Assembly: GCA_030765065.1 (NCBI GenBank)
Contig: CM060977.1
Location: forward strand, 161,891,052 to 161,955,051
DNA length: 64,000 bases
Source of the DNA: Deroplatys truncata
Lineage: Eukaryota; Arthropoda; Insecta; Mantodea; Mantidae
Direction: 5' to 3'
Under the pieces are notes generated by a model. It was not told the origin of the DNA. It was given only the letters and a program-made list of their open reading frames with translations, and made no database searches. The translations under genes and the position numbers were made by a program. Numbering within the stretch: the stretch's first letter is position 1; every line of letters starts with the position of its first letter. This document shows, one piece after another, positions 10,218 through 21,689 of the stretch.

Positions 10218-11081
10218 ACTTTCTCTACTACGTATAGTAAGTAGGGGAAGTATTGCATTCCACCCAAAAATTCGATACCGAGATTTCACCGGAAATACAT
10301 GTTTTGAGACCTCCTGAATCCAAAAAAAGCATTTTTGGAAACATGTCCGTGTGTGTGTCTGTGTGTGTGTTTGTCTGTGTGTGTGTGTGTCTGTGAACAG
10401 CATAACTCAAAAACGAACAGTCGGATAAGCACCAAACTTGGTATTTAGGTTCAGTATCTTCCAGAGATGCGACACGAAGGTTTTCAAGAAAATCCCCCCA
10501 CCCCAGACTACCCTTTACATGGAACATTTTTCGAAAATTTTCTCAAAAATGGCTCTAACGATTTTGACCAGAATATCATATGTTTAAGATAATGTCATGA
10601 GAAATGAAATGTATATCTCGAATTTTCTGGGAATGTCTCCAAAAGTATTCTTTATTGTGAACGACTTTTGCATAACTGGTAAACCATAAGAGATAGACAA
10701 AATTTTACTACACAAAAAATGTAGACCGCGTTAAAATACACAACTTATGTCATATACATTTCTTTTGTTGAGTGAACCGTTTTCGAGATATTGCTTGTTA
10801 TTTCCTTAAATTTTCCAATACTTATACTTTTTCTCACATTCGTTATTCATTTTTTTTATGTCCTGGACATGCAAAGAGAATGGAATGCGCCACATAGCAA
10901 CCAGCGTTAAAATATTTGACTATCGCTTAAAAGCTACCATATTTCCCTTGCATCTACAAGAAAATTACCAATAAGATTGACATCTCGATATCTCGATTAA
11001 CATGAACCATATAGAGAATAAGCGTTAGTAAAATTAGATTGTACAAGAGTAGAGAAAGTCATGTGAGTGTAACACATCAGA
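10218..11081 (-). mobile_element. HINE-like element, essentially complete
   Basis: An 864-bp copy from ACTTTCTCTACTACGTATAG to GTAACACATCAGA. It contains the hairpin, a GT/CTGT microsatellite (about 10348-10395), the conserved TGTGAACAGCATAACTC block, the internal T-run (about 10848-10856) and the second subterminal repeat AGTAGAGAAAGT (about 11048-11059). It serves as a good reference copy. Confidence 0.88.
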
Positions 11082-11649
11082 TTTTTTCTTTTACTATTGA
11101 TGTAGTTTTGACGAGAAAGGAACGGGGAATTGTTTAGTAACAGTTATTTAGTAATAAAGAATGCCCCTTTAAGGTCTAAGGCACACCATTATTCGCATCT
11201 GAAGGCAAGTCTCACAAAGCAGTATTAATGCCTTACATATAGCTTGCGTTTTGCAAATTATGTGTGAATAGTTTTAGTCCTTTTACCAGTAAAATGTTAA
11301 GGGCACAATTCAGATCGTTTGCTGTAAAATGTTGAGGCTATAGTAAGTTTGTATTGTAAGACTGTCACAGCTTTTGCTACACACTTGCACTGGTAGTGTT
11401 AGTGAACAGAAATCGGAGCAATGCTTGCTAATTGTAAAATATACGCCTGTAATTTCGTAATGTTAAGGAGAGATTGTTGCTTAAATACAGGAAAAAACGA
11501 CGGACTAGGTTTAATATTTCCTCAGTCTAATTAAACCGATATTAACTGTGCATATTTCTTTATTAAAGCGTTACCAGAATGATTGCATTGTGATTTATTA
11601 AGGCATAAATACAATTAATTAAATAAATACATTTCATTATCGCAATCTG
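11082..11649. other. Unassigned flank upstream of the copia element
   Basis: No gene, repeat or RNA feature is recognised. The sequence is AT-rich with frequent stops in all frames. Confidence 0.3.
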
Positions 11650-11843
11650 TGTTGAGAAAAGTTGGTAGCAATGATAAAGCCAGTCAGTTTTATTAATATA
11701 GATTGGCAGATTTGTATTATGTAATATGTTTAAATAAAAGACTGCTAGTGCTTTATTCTGAACAAATATGGTGTATTCATTCAAGCTCCCAAAGTAATAA
11801 CCGAGTAACTAAAACTAAGACAAGAAATGAAATAAAAAATGTA
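11650..11843 (+). repeat. 5' LTR of a Ty1/copia element
   Basis: It starts TGTTGAG and shares long blocks with the 3' LTR at 16816: CAGTCAGTTTTATTAATATA, TAAATAAAAGACTG and CAAGCTCCCAAAGTAATAAC. Substitutions and small indels separate the two LTRs, so the insertion is old. The right edge is set by the primer site at 11847 and is approximate. Confidence 0.8.
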
Positions 11844-11846
11844 AGA

Positions 11847-11861
11847 GGTTGTGGGGCCCAG
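11847..11861 (+). other. Copia-type primer-binding site
   Basis: GGTTGTGGGGCCCAG lies right after the 5' LTR. It resembles GGTTATGGGCCCAG, complementary to the anticodon arm of initiator tRNA-Met. Copia-group elements prime from an internal fragment of this tRNA rather than from its 3' CCA end. One substitution and an extra G suggest decay. Confidence 0.65.
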
Positions 11862-11937
11862 TTCACACTGGAACTAAACTTTATAAAAACTGTGCAGGTG
11901 AAATGATAAAACAAAGTGCTCGTGAAAGAACCACATA

Positions 11938-12120
11938 ATGGCGGATGAATCGTTGCTGCTCGCATACTGCGGAACCGATGAAGAGAAGAAAGCTAACTTG
12001 AAAACAAAGGATGCTGCAGCCCAGCATGCAATCCTAAGGACAGTGGACAAAACAGTAACGGTGCATCTGATGACATGTGAGAATGCAAAAGTCATGTACG
12101 ACACACTTCTGCGCATCTAG
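11938..12120 (+). pseudogene. Copia gag, N-terminal part
   Basis: The frame starts MADESLLLAYCGTDEEKKAN and contains a stretch of the kind seen at the start of copia gag proteins (LKTKDAAAQHAIL, then VMYDTLLRI). It hits a stop at 12118-12120. The next 140 bases still code for gag-like peptides in other frames before the HINE insertion. Confidence 0.65.
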
Positions 12121-12262
12121 AAGGTCACAGATCAAGAAAATTGCCTGATAGAGAAATGATGAAAACAAAGATGTTCATACAAACATTAGTCAGATTCAGA
12201 ACTTGGTGTTTAAGCCAAAAGCCCCAGATGAAAAGTATTAGAAGCTGTGCTTATTTTAAAAA

Positions 12263-13114
12263 TCTGATGTGTTACACTCACATGACTCTCTACTCTTGTA
12301 CAATCTAATTTTACAAACGCCTATTCTCCATACGCTTCATGTTAATCGAGATATCGAGATGTCAATCTTATTGGTAATTTTCTTGTAGATGCAAGGGAAA
12401 TATGGTAGCTTTTAAGCGATAGTCAAATATTTTAACGCTGGTTGCTATGTGGCGCATTCCATTCTCTTTGCATGTCCAGGACATAAAAAAAATGAATAAC
12501 GAATTTGAGAAAAAGTATAAGTATTGGAAAATTTAAGGAAATAACAAGCAATATCTCGAAAACGGCTCACTCAACAAAATAAATGTATATGACATTAGTT
12601 GTGTATTTTAATGCGATCTACATTTTTTGTGTAGTAAAATTTTGTCTATCTCTTATGGTTTACCAGTTATGCAAAAGTCGTTCACAATGAAGAATACTTT
12701 TGGAGACATTCCCAGAAAATTCGAGATATACATTTCATTTCTCATGACATTATCTTAAACATATGATATTCTGGTCAAAATCGTTAGAGCCATTTTTGAG
12801 AAAATTAAAATTTTCGAAAAATGTTCCATGTAAAGGGTAGTCTGGGGTGGGGGGATTTTCTTGAAAACCTTTGTGTCGCATCTCTGTAAGATTCTGAACC
12901 TAAATACTATGTTTGGTGCTTATCCGACTGTTCGTTTTTGAGTTATGCTGTTCACAGACACACACACACACAGACACACACACGGACATGTTTCCAAAAA
13001 TGCTTTTTTTGGATTCAGGAGGTCTCAAAACATGTATTTCTGGTGAAATCTCGGTATCGAATTTTTGGGTGGAATGCAATACTTCCCCTACTTACTATAC
13101 GTAGTAGAGAAAGT
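12263..13114 (+). mobile_element. HINE-like element inserted in copia gag
   Basis: It runs from TCTGATGTGTTACAC to AGTAGAGAAAGT. The hairpin CTACTTACTATACGTAGTAG is at 13088-13107: a 7-bp stem with one bulged T and a 5-nt loop. The 3' subterminal repeat is at 13103-13114 and the 5' one (about 12285) is mutated. Copia gag-like peptides lie on both sides. No target duplication beyond the surrounding A/T runs is visible. Confidence 0.9.
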
Positions 13115-13279
13115 AAAAATATTGACTATTCTGCCTGAAAAATTCAAGCGCTTTGCGAAAGGACAAGGCTATTGAAAATCAATGTCGACTGTCGTTGGAA
13201 GAAGACAAGCTTAAGTTTAAAGAAGAATCATCAGTATCCTTCATAGCAGAAGCCAAAGGAAAGCATAACAATGATGTTA

Positions 13280-13466
13280 AGTGCTAGGGATATGGACAGC
13301 GCGGATATGTAAAAACGTGTAATTTGCAAGAAAACTAACCATGGTGAACAAGACTGTTTCCTCAAAAGTAAAGCGTGTGTGTATTACAAGAAATTAAATC
13401 ACAGAGCAGAAGACTGCTTCTTCTAAGATTGCCATAAAGAGAAAACTAAACATCACAACACACCTA

Positions 13467-13505
<39 letters not shown>

Positions 13506-13711
13506 GCAATGACAAACAATCCAAAACAAGTAAGACTGCTTATTACAGTGAGACAACGAATGAAGTAAAATCAAGCTGTGCATTTAAGATGGTGGTAAAT
13601 AGTGAATGCAAGAAAACGATGACCAAAGAAGAGGATATATTATTACATATGAAAGAATACTCTGGCAACGTTAAAACTGCAAAGGCAAGGACGATTCATG
13701 TAAATAAATAG
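13280..13711 (+). pseudogene. Copia zinc knuckles and protease
   Basis: Broken Cys/His clusters occur, including CKKTNHGEQDCF and CVYYKKLNHRAEDCF, followed by an asparagine run encoded by an AAT microsatellite. The protease region CAFKMVVNSECKKTMTKEED has Asn where the catalytic Asp of the D-S/T-G motif is expected. A stop at 13709 ends this frame, and protease-like sequence continues to about 13900 with breaks. Confidence 0.7.
13466..13504 (+). repeat. (AAT)n microsatellite inside the copia gag-pol frame
   Basis: About thirteen AAT units encode a poly-asparagine run between the zinc knuckles and the protease. Confidence 0.9.
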
Positions 13712-13957
13712 TTTGGATCAGTCGAGCTGGAGAACTGCACAATAACGGAGGTATATTAGGTGCCTGATCTGACATGAAACCTCTTGACAGTAAATTGTGT
13801 GACAGAAAGTAACGGAACAGTGTACTTTGATAATGAAAAAGTGTATATCCTGAACACTAAAGTGAACACAAAAAGGGCAGTGTTGTTATAGAAGGAAGAG
13901 AAACAGAAAATAGACTTTATGTTGTAAACATGAAAAAATCATATGAAAGTGCTCTAA

Positions 13958-14344
13958 TTGCTGATGAAGATTCCTGGGTTGTGCAATAGATTATCTTTCA
14001 AGACTGATAAGCACAATGCTGTAGACTGCAGTATTTGTGCAAAAGCTAAACAGGTAAGGCTGCCTTTCAAAACAGTGAAAGAGCCAGTCGTCCCCATGAA
14101 ATTATACACACTGACTTGTGTGGGGCAATACGTCCCCCAACATGATAACAAGAGTTATTTCATCACACTACTGGACGATTATACACATTTCTGTATGGTT
14201 TATTCCCTAGAAACAAAAATAACAAATGAAGTGTTTCAGCGTATCAAAATATTTATAAAAGGAGAACCCCGTTTCAATGTGAAAGCTTGTAACATTAACT
14301 ACGACAATGGCGGTGAATTTAAAAATGAACTACTCATCTTATGA
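13958..14344 (+). pseudogene. Copia integrase, N-terminal part
   Basis: The 128-codon frame holds the Cys-x-x-Cys pair of the integrase zinc finger (CSICAKAKQVRLPF) and core sequence SYFITLLDDYTHFCMVYSL. The second catalytic aspartate sits in NINYDNGGEF. A frameshift near 14105 breaks the region of the first catalytic Asp. The matching C-terminal part continues past the SINE at 14843. Confidence 0.75.
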
Positions 14345-14569
14345 TATCAACAAAAATGTATTGTCCGGGACTTCACCATCCCTCATATCCCTCAACTGAA
14401 TGGGAAAAGTGAACATCTAAATCTGACTCTAATGAATAAAGCCAGATCACTCATCTTTGATGCTAAAATGTAAAAAACATCTATGGAATGAAGCACTGCA
14501 AACTGCAGCCTAATCTTACAAACCGAAGTCCAACCAAAGGAACGTCTCACACACCAGCTGAAAATCGGT

Positions 14570-14842
14570 TAAATTGAGTTTTTTATTTATGGATACTCTT
14601 TAACTACTATGGTCCTTAGCGTCCCATTCTATATTGGGCGTGAAAGACTGGTAATTTTGCTCATAGGTTTCTATCAGGTTTGAGGTTCTTTTACGTTCCG
14701 TAAATTACGACACGGGACCACCGGCTTTACTTCCCTTCCGAAGGAAGCCATGCTAAGGATTTTTACGCCCGAAAAAAATCCATCGCCCTCCGCCGGGTTT
14801 GAACCCGCTACCTTGGAAACTACAGGCTGACACGGTAGCATT
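14570..14842 (-). mobile_element. tRNA-derived SINE inserted in copia integrase
   Basis: Flanked by AGCTGAAAATCGGT (14556-14569) and AGCTGAAAACCGGT (14843-14856), a 14-bp duplication with one mismatch. On the minus strand it carries the B-box GGGTTCAAACCC (about 14796-14807) and a body shared with the SINE at 4430-4672. The duplicated codons are part of the copia integrase (HTPAENR), and the copia frame resumes beyond the SINE. The head begins AATGCTACC, so the copy may be 5'-truncated. Confidence 0.9.
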
Positions 14843-14856
14843 AGCTGAAAACCGGT

Positions 14857-16560
14857 GCAAAAGAAACCTGATCCAAGTTATCTACAAATTTTGGACAGAA
14901 GTGGTGAAACCCTTGAAGAAACTTGACAGCTGAAGTGAAGAGGCTGTGCTTGTGGGGTTTGCTCCAATGGTTATCGCTTGTGGAATGAAAATGAGAAGAA
15001 AGTTTTTATAAGCAGAGATGTGTCTTCACAAACGCTTTCTTTCCTTCCTCCGAACCCAAACTAGATGAAGAAATAAGCATTGAAATTTTATGAAGAAAAT
15101 GAAGAACAGAACAAGAAAATTAAGACCAAGAACATTAAAATCAAGACAGAGGAGGAAATCCCAAGAAATGAAGAGAACACAAGACCAATCAGAGATAAAA
15201 GAATGCCAGTGAAATTTCAAGATATAATGGATATTGACACAAATGAATGTGAAGCACCCTTGACCTATGACAGTTGTAAACTGTGAAGAAAAACAAGAAT
15301 GGGTGAAAACCATAAAATATGTCCTAGATTCAGTGATGAATAAAATATGGACTTATGCTAATGAAGTTGAAGCACAAAGAAAAGAAATGCTTATAAGTGG
15401 GTGTGTTTTTAAGATAAAAGTAAACGGAGAATTTAAAGCCAGATTAGTAGCAAGAGGATGCTCCCAAAACAAGAAAAACATGGACTATAAAAATACATTT
15501 AATCCAGTGGTAGACACCACCTCATGAGGCTGTTTGCCATAGCAGCCAAGAAAAACTGGGACATGCCTTAGATGTGAAGACAGCCTTTCTCAGCGGTTAC
15601 TTAGGAGAAACAATCTAAATGCGAGTGCTAAAGGGTTTTGACCAGCCAGGAAATATCGGTCTAGTGCAAAAAAAAAAAGGGCTTCGATAAGAACCATGCC
15701 AATGGAATAAGAAGTTTACAACATATCTCGGAGAACTGAACATGATTCCATTGACGACAAATCAGCGTACCTTCAAATCTCAAGATGGAAATATATATTT
15801 TGCAATTCATGTTCATGAAATTATTATTGGAAAAGAGAAGGAAAATATAAAAATCTGCAAGATAAACTAAAGAAAGAATTTGAAATAACAGAGAAAGAAC
15901 CAAACATAGGTATGGACATAGTCAAAACCGAAGGAGGAACCATCTCAGGAAAACTATGTAAATCTTGTACTGGAGAGATATAGAATGGAACACACAAAAT
16001 CAATAAAGACCTAATTATGAAGAATATGAAGATGATGAATCCCTGGAAAAGATGTTAACTTCAACTATACAGAAACAGATGGAAGTCTCCTATAGTGGCC
16101 TTCAAAACACAACCTGATCTATGTTTTGCATTAAATTATGAAAGTTGATCGATGGAAGGTCCTATGTGAACATCAAGAGAACTCTCAGATATCCAAAAAC
16201 TAAAACTAATGCTAGTATGTTTTACAGTGGTAAAATAGCTCTGATGACGTTTTTGACTTAGTAGCATACTGTTACTCAGATTATGCAGCTGATGTCACCA
16301 GAGAAAAAGAATCCGGGGCAAGGGCACCTAAGGTTTTGTTACAGTCTTATAAGTGATCCTATTTCATGGCGTTCTAGGCGACAACTTGTTATAGCACACT
16401 ACACAGTCTACAACGAGGTTGAGCTTATCGTTGCTTGTGAATGCTCTAAGGAACTTATGTATTTGGTGGAGATACTGAAGAAGCTTACAGCTGAGAAAGT
16501 GAAAACTACAATGTGCATTGACAATCAAAGTGCAATAAAGTTTATTTAAGCTGGTAGAAT
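14857..16560 (+). pseudogene. Copia integrase end, reverse transcriptase and RNase H remnants
   Basis: Reverse-transcriptase sequence appears at 15267-15527 (VFKIKVNGEFKARLVARGCS, then MDYKNTFNPVV) and continues in other frames as DVKTAFLSGYL. RNase H is at 16283-16549 (PISWRSRRQLVIA, then IDNQSAIKFI). A copia-like end follows (about 16560-16750). Multiple frameshifts and stops make it non-functional. Confidence 0.8.
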
Positions 16561-16815
16561 TAAGACAAATAGACATAATGAAGTACAATACCTTTCGTTT
16601 TGGTCAAGGAAGACTATCGCAAAGGCTTGTTTGATATAAAATATGTCATCTGAGTACAATATTAGTGCTATATTTACTAAAACCATTGTTTTATACAAAC
16701 TGGAAAGTGTGCCAAAGAATTTCTTCTGTACTAATATGCCAAATGTGTTGTGTATGTTATATTGAGATTTACATTCCTATTAATAAAAATAAAACCGTCC
16801 TATGTTTGCGGGGAG

Positions 16816-16990
16816 TGTCGAGAGAACGTTAGTAGCCATGACAAACACAGTCAGTTTTATTAATATAGGTTGGCAGCATCGTATAATGTAATACATTTAA
16901 ATAAAAGACTGTAGAGTGTTTTGCTCTGAACAAGTATGGTATGGTCATTTAAGCTCCCAAGGTAATAACTAAAACAAGAACATCATAAAC
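16816..16990 (+). repeat. 3' LTR of the copia element
   Basis: It begins TGTCGAG after the polypurine run and matches the 5' LTR at 11650 (AGTCAGTTTTATTAATATA, TTTAAATAAAAGACTG, AAGCTCCCAAGGTAATAACT). The right boundary is uncertain by about 20 bases. No clean 5-bp target duplication could be read. Confidence 0.78.
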
Positions 16991-18150
16991 ACATAGTATT
17001 CTCTGATGCATCCGTCCAGTATGGCGGCGGAAGTTTCAGACAACGGCTCGCATTCTCAGTACATGATACGCGATCCATTTGTTTTATATCCATCCCAATA
17101 TATGCAACAGGTACGCATTGCAGAGGAACTGCCAGTTATAAATGGAACCTAACAACCCGAATAGCACCAGATTATTGTGACGTATCCTATAATGGTGTGA
17201 AGATATCAAAGTTGTACTTTAGAAATATCTGTACACGTATTGGAAAAGTTATATTGTATCTGTTACATTGGCGCCCTTATTTTATATTTGCAGGCGTTCA
17301 ACCTTTGGATGCCGTTCATTTAGCCGTCAACTGACGCATGGATTCTATTAATTAGAATATATATTACTATTACTATTTACATTAGGTTATTTATATTTAG
17401 TTATATTAATTAGGTTAATTCGTTGTATGCGAGCATTTCATTATTTAATTATCATTAGGTTAGGGATTTAGGCTATTATTAATTATTGAAGTCTTACCTT
17501 TGCGTTTGACTAGAGATTTGAATTGTTTTTACAATTTTTGGTGTTAGATTTGTCTATCTGTCGGCGCGGCTCGTCATTATGTGCTACAGTGCTACAGCAT
17601 AATGGTTATTTTGTTGAAAGCAGTGCCCCATCACGTGTTAAGCACATCTTCAAATATTATTCCATATTTTCTTTCACTTTCATTATTTTAACCGATTTTA
17701 TATTTGCCGCGCGCTAGCATTGTTAGCTCATGTGCTTAAGGATTCAGGCCTCACATACATGTGATCGGTGCTGCTTTAGGTGCTACACAGATCCTCAGTT
17801 CGTTGGCGGGAACGCAGACCAATCTACGCATGACACATCGATGTGTTACTTGAAATCTCTTCTCCTATTGGCTGCTTTTACCTAGAATTGTGCTAACATC
17901 GACTGGAGCACAAAAGCTTTCGTGCTGCTTGCCGTAGTATAGCTACTGCCATCTATGTGGTGTTGATAGATTTACCGTGCTGCTATGCATGATACCAACG
18001 GCAATAGATCTCATATTGCAGCAACATAGCTCAGTGTGAATAAAGCTCTCCGGAGATGCACATGTGAAGCTGATATAATTTTAGCTGTTGCAATCACTTG
18101 TTTTCGATAACAAATAAGGTAAAATATTTGATTCAGCTTAAAAACTCATG
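16991..18150. other. Unassigned stretch between copia and hAT remnants
   Basis: Around 17266 the sequence TTGGCGCCC resembles an LTR-retrotransposon primer site, but no LTR pair was found. The rest contains only short frames. Part of it probably belongs to the 5' non-coding end of the hAT element. Confidence 0.25.
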
Positions 18151-18591
18151 TTATGTCCGACAGTAATAGTTGTGTGCGCTAACGTGAATTCTGTGAGTTG
18201 GAGGACCCCAGAGGAAAAAGTCCAAGTGAAGCAGCTAGGGAGGCCAACTCCAGCTCTAAACATTACGCAATCTGCAAAAGGAGGGAGAAATAATTCCTAC
18301 ATTAGATAGTTTAAACCCAAAATCTACGAACATGAATGGATGTGTGGATGCCAAGAAAGAAATGCCCTTTTCTGTTTTCCATGCTTGCTCTTTGGAAACA
18401 GTGATTCTTGGAGTACGACTGGAGTGACAGACCTAGGACATGTTAATGTTCTTATCAACAAACACAAATAAAATGTAAAGCATTTGAACAATGTCCTAGA
18501 TTTAAGTGGTTTAGGCAATATAAATATTCTGACCCAGTTAAGGCTGCTTATCAAGAAGCGAGGATGAAACATAATAGCAAGCTGAAAAAAA

Positions 18592-19414
18592 TCTGATGTG
18601 TTACACTCACATGACTTTCTCTACTCTTGTACAACCTATTTTTACAAACGGTTATACTCCATATGCTTCATGTTAATCGAGATGTTAATCTTATTGGTAA
18701 TTTTCTTGTAGATGCAAGCGGAATTGCTAGGCTTTAAACGTTTAAGCGCTGGTTGCTATGCGGAGTATTCCATTCTATTTGTATTACCAGGACAAAAAAA
18801 TGAATAACGAATTTGAGAAAAAGTATAAGTATTGGAAAATTTAAGGCAATAACAAGCAATATCTCGAAAATGGTTCACTCAACAACAAAAATATATATGA
18901 CATAAATTGTGTATTCTAACGCGATCTACATTTTTTGTGTAGTAAAATTTTGTCTATCTCTTATGGTTTACCAGTTATGCAAAAGTCGTTCACAAAAACA
19001 CTTTTGGAGACATTCCCAGAAAATTCGAGATATACATTTCATTTGTCATGAAAATATCTTAAACATATGATACTTTAATCAAAATCGTTAGAGCCGTTTT
19101 TGAGAAAATTAAAATTTTCGAAAAATGTTCCATTTAAAGGGTAGTCTGGGGTGGGGGGATTTTCTTGAAAACCTTCGTGTCGCATCCTTGGAAGATACTG
19201 AACCTAAATACCAAATTTGGTGTTTATTCGACTGTTCGTTTCTGAGTTATGCTGTTCACAGATAGACACACAGACACACACACGGACATGTTTTCAAAAA
19301 TGCTTTTTTTGGATTCAGGGGGTCTCAAAACATATATTTCCGGTGAAATCTCGGTATCGAATGTTTGGGTGGAACACAATACTTCCCCTACTTACTATAC
19401 GTAGTGGAGAAAGT
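18592..19414 (+). mobile_element. HINE-like element inserted in the hAT coding region
   Basis: Complete from TCTGATGTGTTACAC to AGTGGAGAAAGT. The 5' subterminal repeat ACTTTCTCTACT is at 18614-18625, 22 bases in from the 5' end. The 3' partner (one mismatch) is terminal at 19403-19414. Seven A lie to the left and five to the right. Joining the flanks restores the hAT frame (...KLK-K-N-R...), so this is a readable empty site with no long duplication. Confidence 0.9.
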
Positions 19415-19842
19415 AAAAATAGGCATTCGCGTATCATTGACTGTATAAGGTTTTAAGGTGCGTTTGAGCTGGCTTTAAAAGGACATGATGAGTCTGAAAC
19501 ATTTGAATGTCCTGTATATTCTTAGGATTGATTGATTTAGTAAGTAATATTGACATTGCTGTGAAGGAACACACGGACTCCCATATTTTCAAAGGGACTT
19601 CCAAATTCATCCAGAACGAACTCCTGGACGTATGCTAGACGTTTGTCGTGAGGTGATTGCGGAGAAAATGAAAGAAACTGATTTTGTGACTGTTAGGCAG
19701 ATGAAACCACAGATTTTCTCATCAGTCACAGCTTGTATTAGTATTTAGATGCGAGAAAAATGGTTATCCGTATGAAACGTTTTGGGTTTTTTTTAATCCA
19801 GAGAGACAAAATGCAGAATCAATTTCTGAAAGCATATTAAAA

Positions 19843-20028
19843 GTGTTTAACGAGTTATTCAGAGACATCGCTCATAAACCCATTGTCCAAACTTACGATG
19901 GAGTCTCGGTAATGAGTGGTGCAATTGGAGGAGTACAAGCCAAAGTCATATCTCAGTTTCTAAATGTATATTCACTGCTACGCGCATCAGTTGAATTTAA
20001 CGATGGAATGCGCAGCTTCGCAGAATAA
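19843..20028 (+). pseudogene. hAT transposase catalytic-core fragment
   Basis: The frame contains QTYDGVSVMSGAIGGVQA, the conserved segment around the second acidic residue of ZMYM/DUF4371-like hAT transposases. It is bounded by frameshifts and a stop at 20026. Confidence 0.75.
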
Positions 20029-20751
20029 GTCTGTGAATATACTTTTTTCTTAACCTGTCAGCTTTTCCTGCCTTTTTCTCAGGATGCCCACAGCGTTTAG
20101 CCGCCCTAGAATCTGCGGTGACCAAAAAGTTCTTGGTGGCTCTGCAACTAGGTGGAATTTTAGACCCAGAACTGTTAATGTAGTATATTAAAATCAAGAA
20201 GAATTGCTACAGTGGTTTATGGAGTTGGAACATTCTGCCCATGAATAAGATTTGCCTGGAAGCAAATGGACTTCGGCGTTATTTATAAGATACAAAATTG
20301 CTTTCTTGGTTGAAATTCTTTCACAGAGTAATGCCTAATGTTGATATCCTTTATAGTCAGCTGCAGCCTAGATCAGCTGAGGCAATTAAAGTAGAAAATG
20401 CCGTGTCTTCATTCATTCAGTGTGTATGTGATATTCGAGAAGCAGCCGTTTATGTTTCCTTCTGAACCAATGAACAAACTACAGAAGGTGGAGTTTCTGC
20501 ATATAGAAGCCAAAGAAGTATGCGATCGCATTATTGAGGAAGCTAGACGTCGTTTCAGTCCTTGAGTCATCTCGATGCAGCAAAGCTGTTAAACAGTAAA
20601 CGTTTTTGCAACTTTTTAAATCAGTTTCCCTAGAGTGAACTTCAAACTGCTGTGGGCACATATGCAATACTGAACAAGAAAATGTTAGACACAGTTCAGT
20701 GTTCTGTATGCAAGATCTGGCTTCAGAAATATTGATGGCTCTGTGCAATGA

Positions 20752-21045
20752 TTGCAATACATAATCTCTGACAGCTTACAAGATTCATTTTCTGAAGTGA
20801 TAACTTTGCTAAAAATTTTGATCACAACACCAATGACAACTTCTGAGCCAGAAATATGTTTTTCGTGCTTAAAACGCGTTAAAACTTTCTTAAGAAACAC
20901 CATGCCACAAGATCGTCCTACTGCTTTGCCAATGTTGTCCATGGAGAAGAACATAGTTTCTAAGATGGAGGGATTCAACACCAGAGTGATTGATAAGTTC
21001 TGCAGTAGGAAGGAGCGCCGTATGGACTTCATATTTCACCATTAG
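20752..21045 (+). pseudogene. hAT transposase C-terminal dimerisation domain
   Basis: The 97-codon frame carries LLKILITTPMTTSEPEICFS and the following LKRVKTFLRNTM block, the hallmark of the hAT C-terminal region. It ends with RKERRMDFIFHH. Upstream coding for the same protein is broken by stops. Confidence 0.82.
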
Positions 21046-21689
21046 GTAAGAGAATTTGCAAAAATGTGTACATATTGTATGTTATTGTAGCGCACATATT
21101 ATTTTGTTCATCAGCCGCCACTGTTATCTGTGTAGGGGTTTTATTTTTAGAGGAAGAAGACTTGCGTAAAAGAAAACCAAGAAATTTAATTGGTTTAGGT
21201 AAGTACACCGAAATCATTCTATAACGTAACTATAAGTTGTTCTTCATACTATTAAAGTAATTTGCAAGTTTAATAATACACTCATTTTATATAAATTAAG
21301 TCTAAAGCACGGTTCAGTGCTTAATTTACCACTTAAAGTGCTTATAGGAGGTTATAATTAATAAGCAATTATGGTGGAGGAGTAACGTGTAAACCAAACC
21401 TTTGTACTTAAGAAAATAATATTACAGAGCAGTATATATCATATGACAATGACTCATGATAGTAGCAGAAGACCAAAATAGTGCGTCTTTTGGAAACGGC
21501 TGTGTGGTGATTTCTCTGGTTATATACCCAGTGACTTAAATTATAGAAAGTTTACCATCCTGACATGCTGCATCAGCATTTTTGTATTTTATTAACATAA
21601 ATTATGCTGCGTCCCCTTGACAGGTGCGACTGTCTTGGAAAATTGTGAGCCGGTCGCTTCTATAATATCTGAGGCCAGAAAACCAACTT
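21046..21689. other. Flank between hAT remnant and gypsy remnant
   Basis: No coding or repeat assignment. It should contain the hAT 3' end and the lost 5' part of the gypsy element. No matching terminal repeats were recognised. Confidence 0.25.

Larger units (their letters stand above)
11650..16990 (+). mobile_element. Degenerate Ty1/copia retrotransposon, split by a HINE and a SINE
   Basis: In order: 5' LTR, tRNA-Met-type primer site, gag start (ATG 11938), zinc knuckles (about 13280-13435), protease, integrase, reverse transcriptase, RNase H, a polypurine run GCGGGGAG (16808-16815) and the 3' LTR. This order, with integrase before reverse transcriptase, defines the copia group. Two later insertions interrupt it: a HINE at 12263-13114 inside gag and a SINE at 14570-14842 inside integrase. 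Many frameshifts and stops make it inactive. Confidence 0.9.
18150..21045 (+). mobile_element. hAT-type transposon remnant (ZMYM/TTF-finger, DUF4371-like)
   Basis: The N-terminal block at 18350-18575 has the TTF-type zinc-finger pattern (CPFLFSMLALW..., then GVTDLGHVN-like and a Lys/His-rich run). After a HINE (18592-19414) coding resumes as SRIIDCIRF and a GAFELALKGHDES-like block. The central ADETTDF motif (about 19700) and YDGVSVMSGA (19894-19923) match the catalytic core of this group. The C-terminal hAT dimerisation region is at 20770-21045. At least six stops or frameshifts are present. Terminal repeats and an 8-bp duplication were not found. Confidence 0.82.

Noticed and set aside
12913-13138. 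Recurrent small ORFs of the [19 protein letters not shown] type, also near 7483, 10228, 19217, 49690, 59510 and 60315
   Set aside because: They are conceptual translations of the HINE microsatellite and its flanks in different frames. They recur only because the repeat recurs, and lengths and frames vary with the GT tract.
17262-17280. Start of another LTR retrotransposon (TTGGCGCCC)
   Set aside because: No upstream LTR with a matching downstream copy and no coding sequence could be linked to it.
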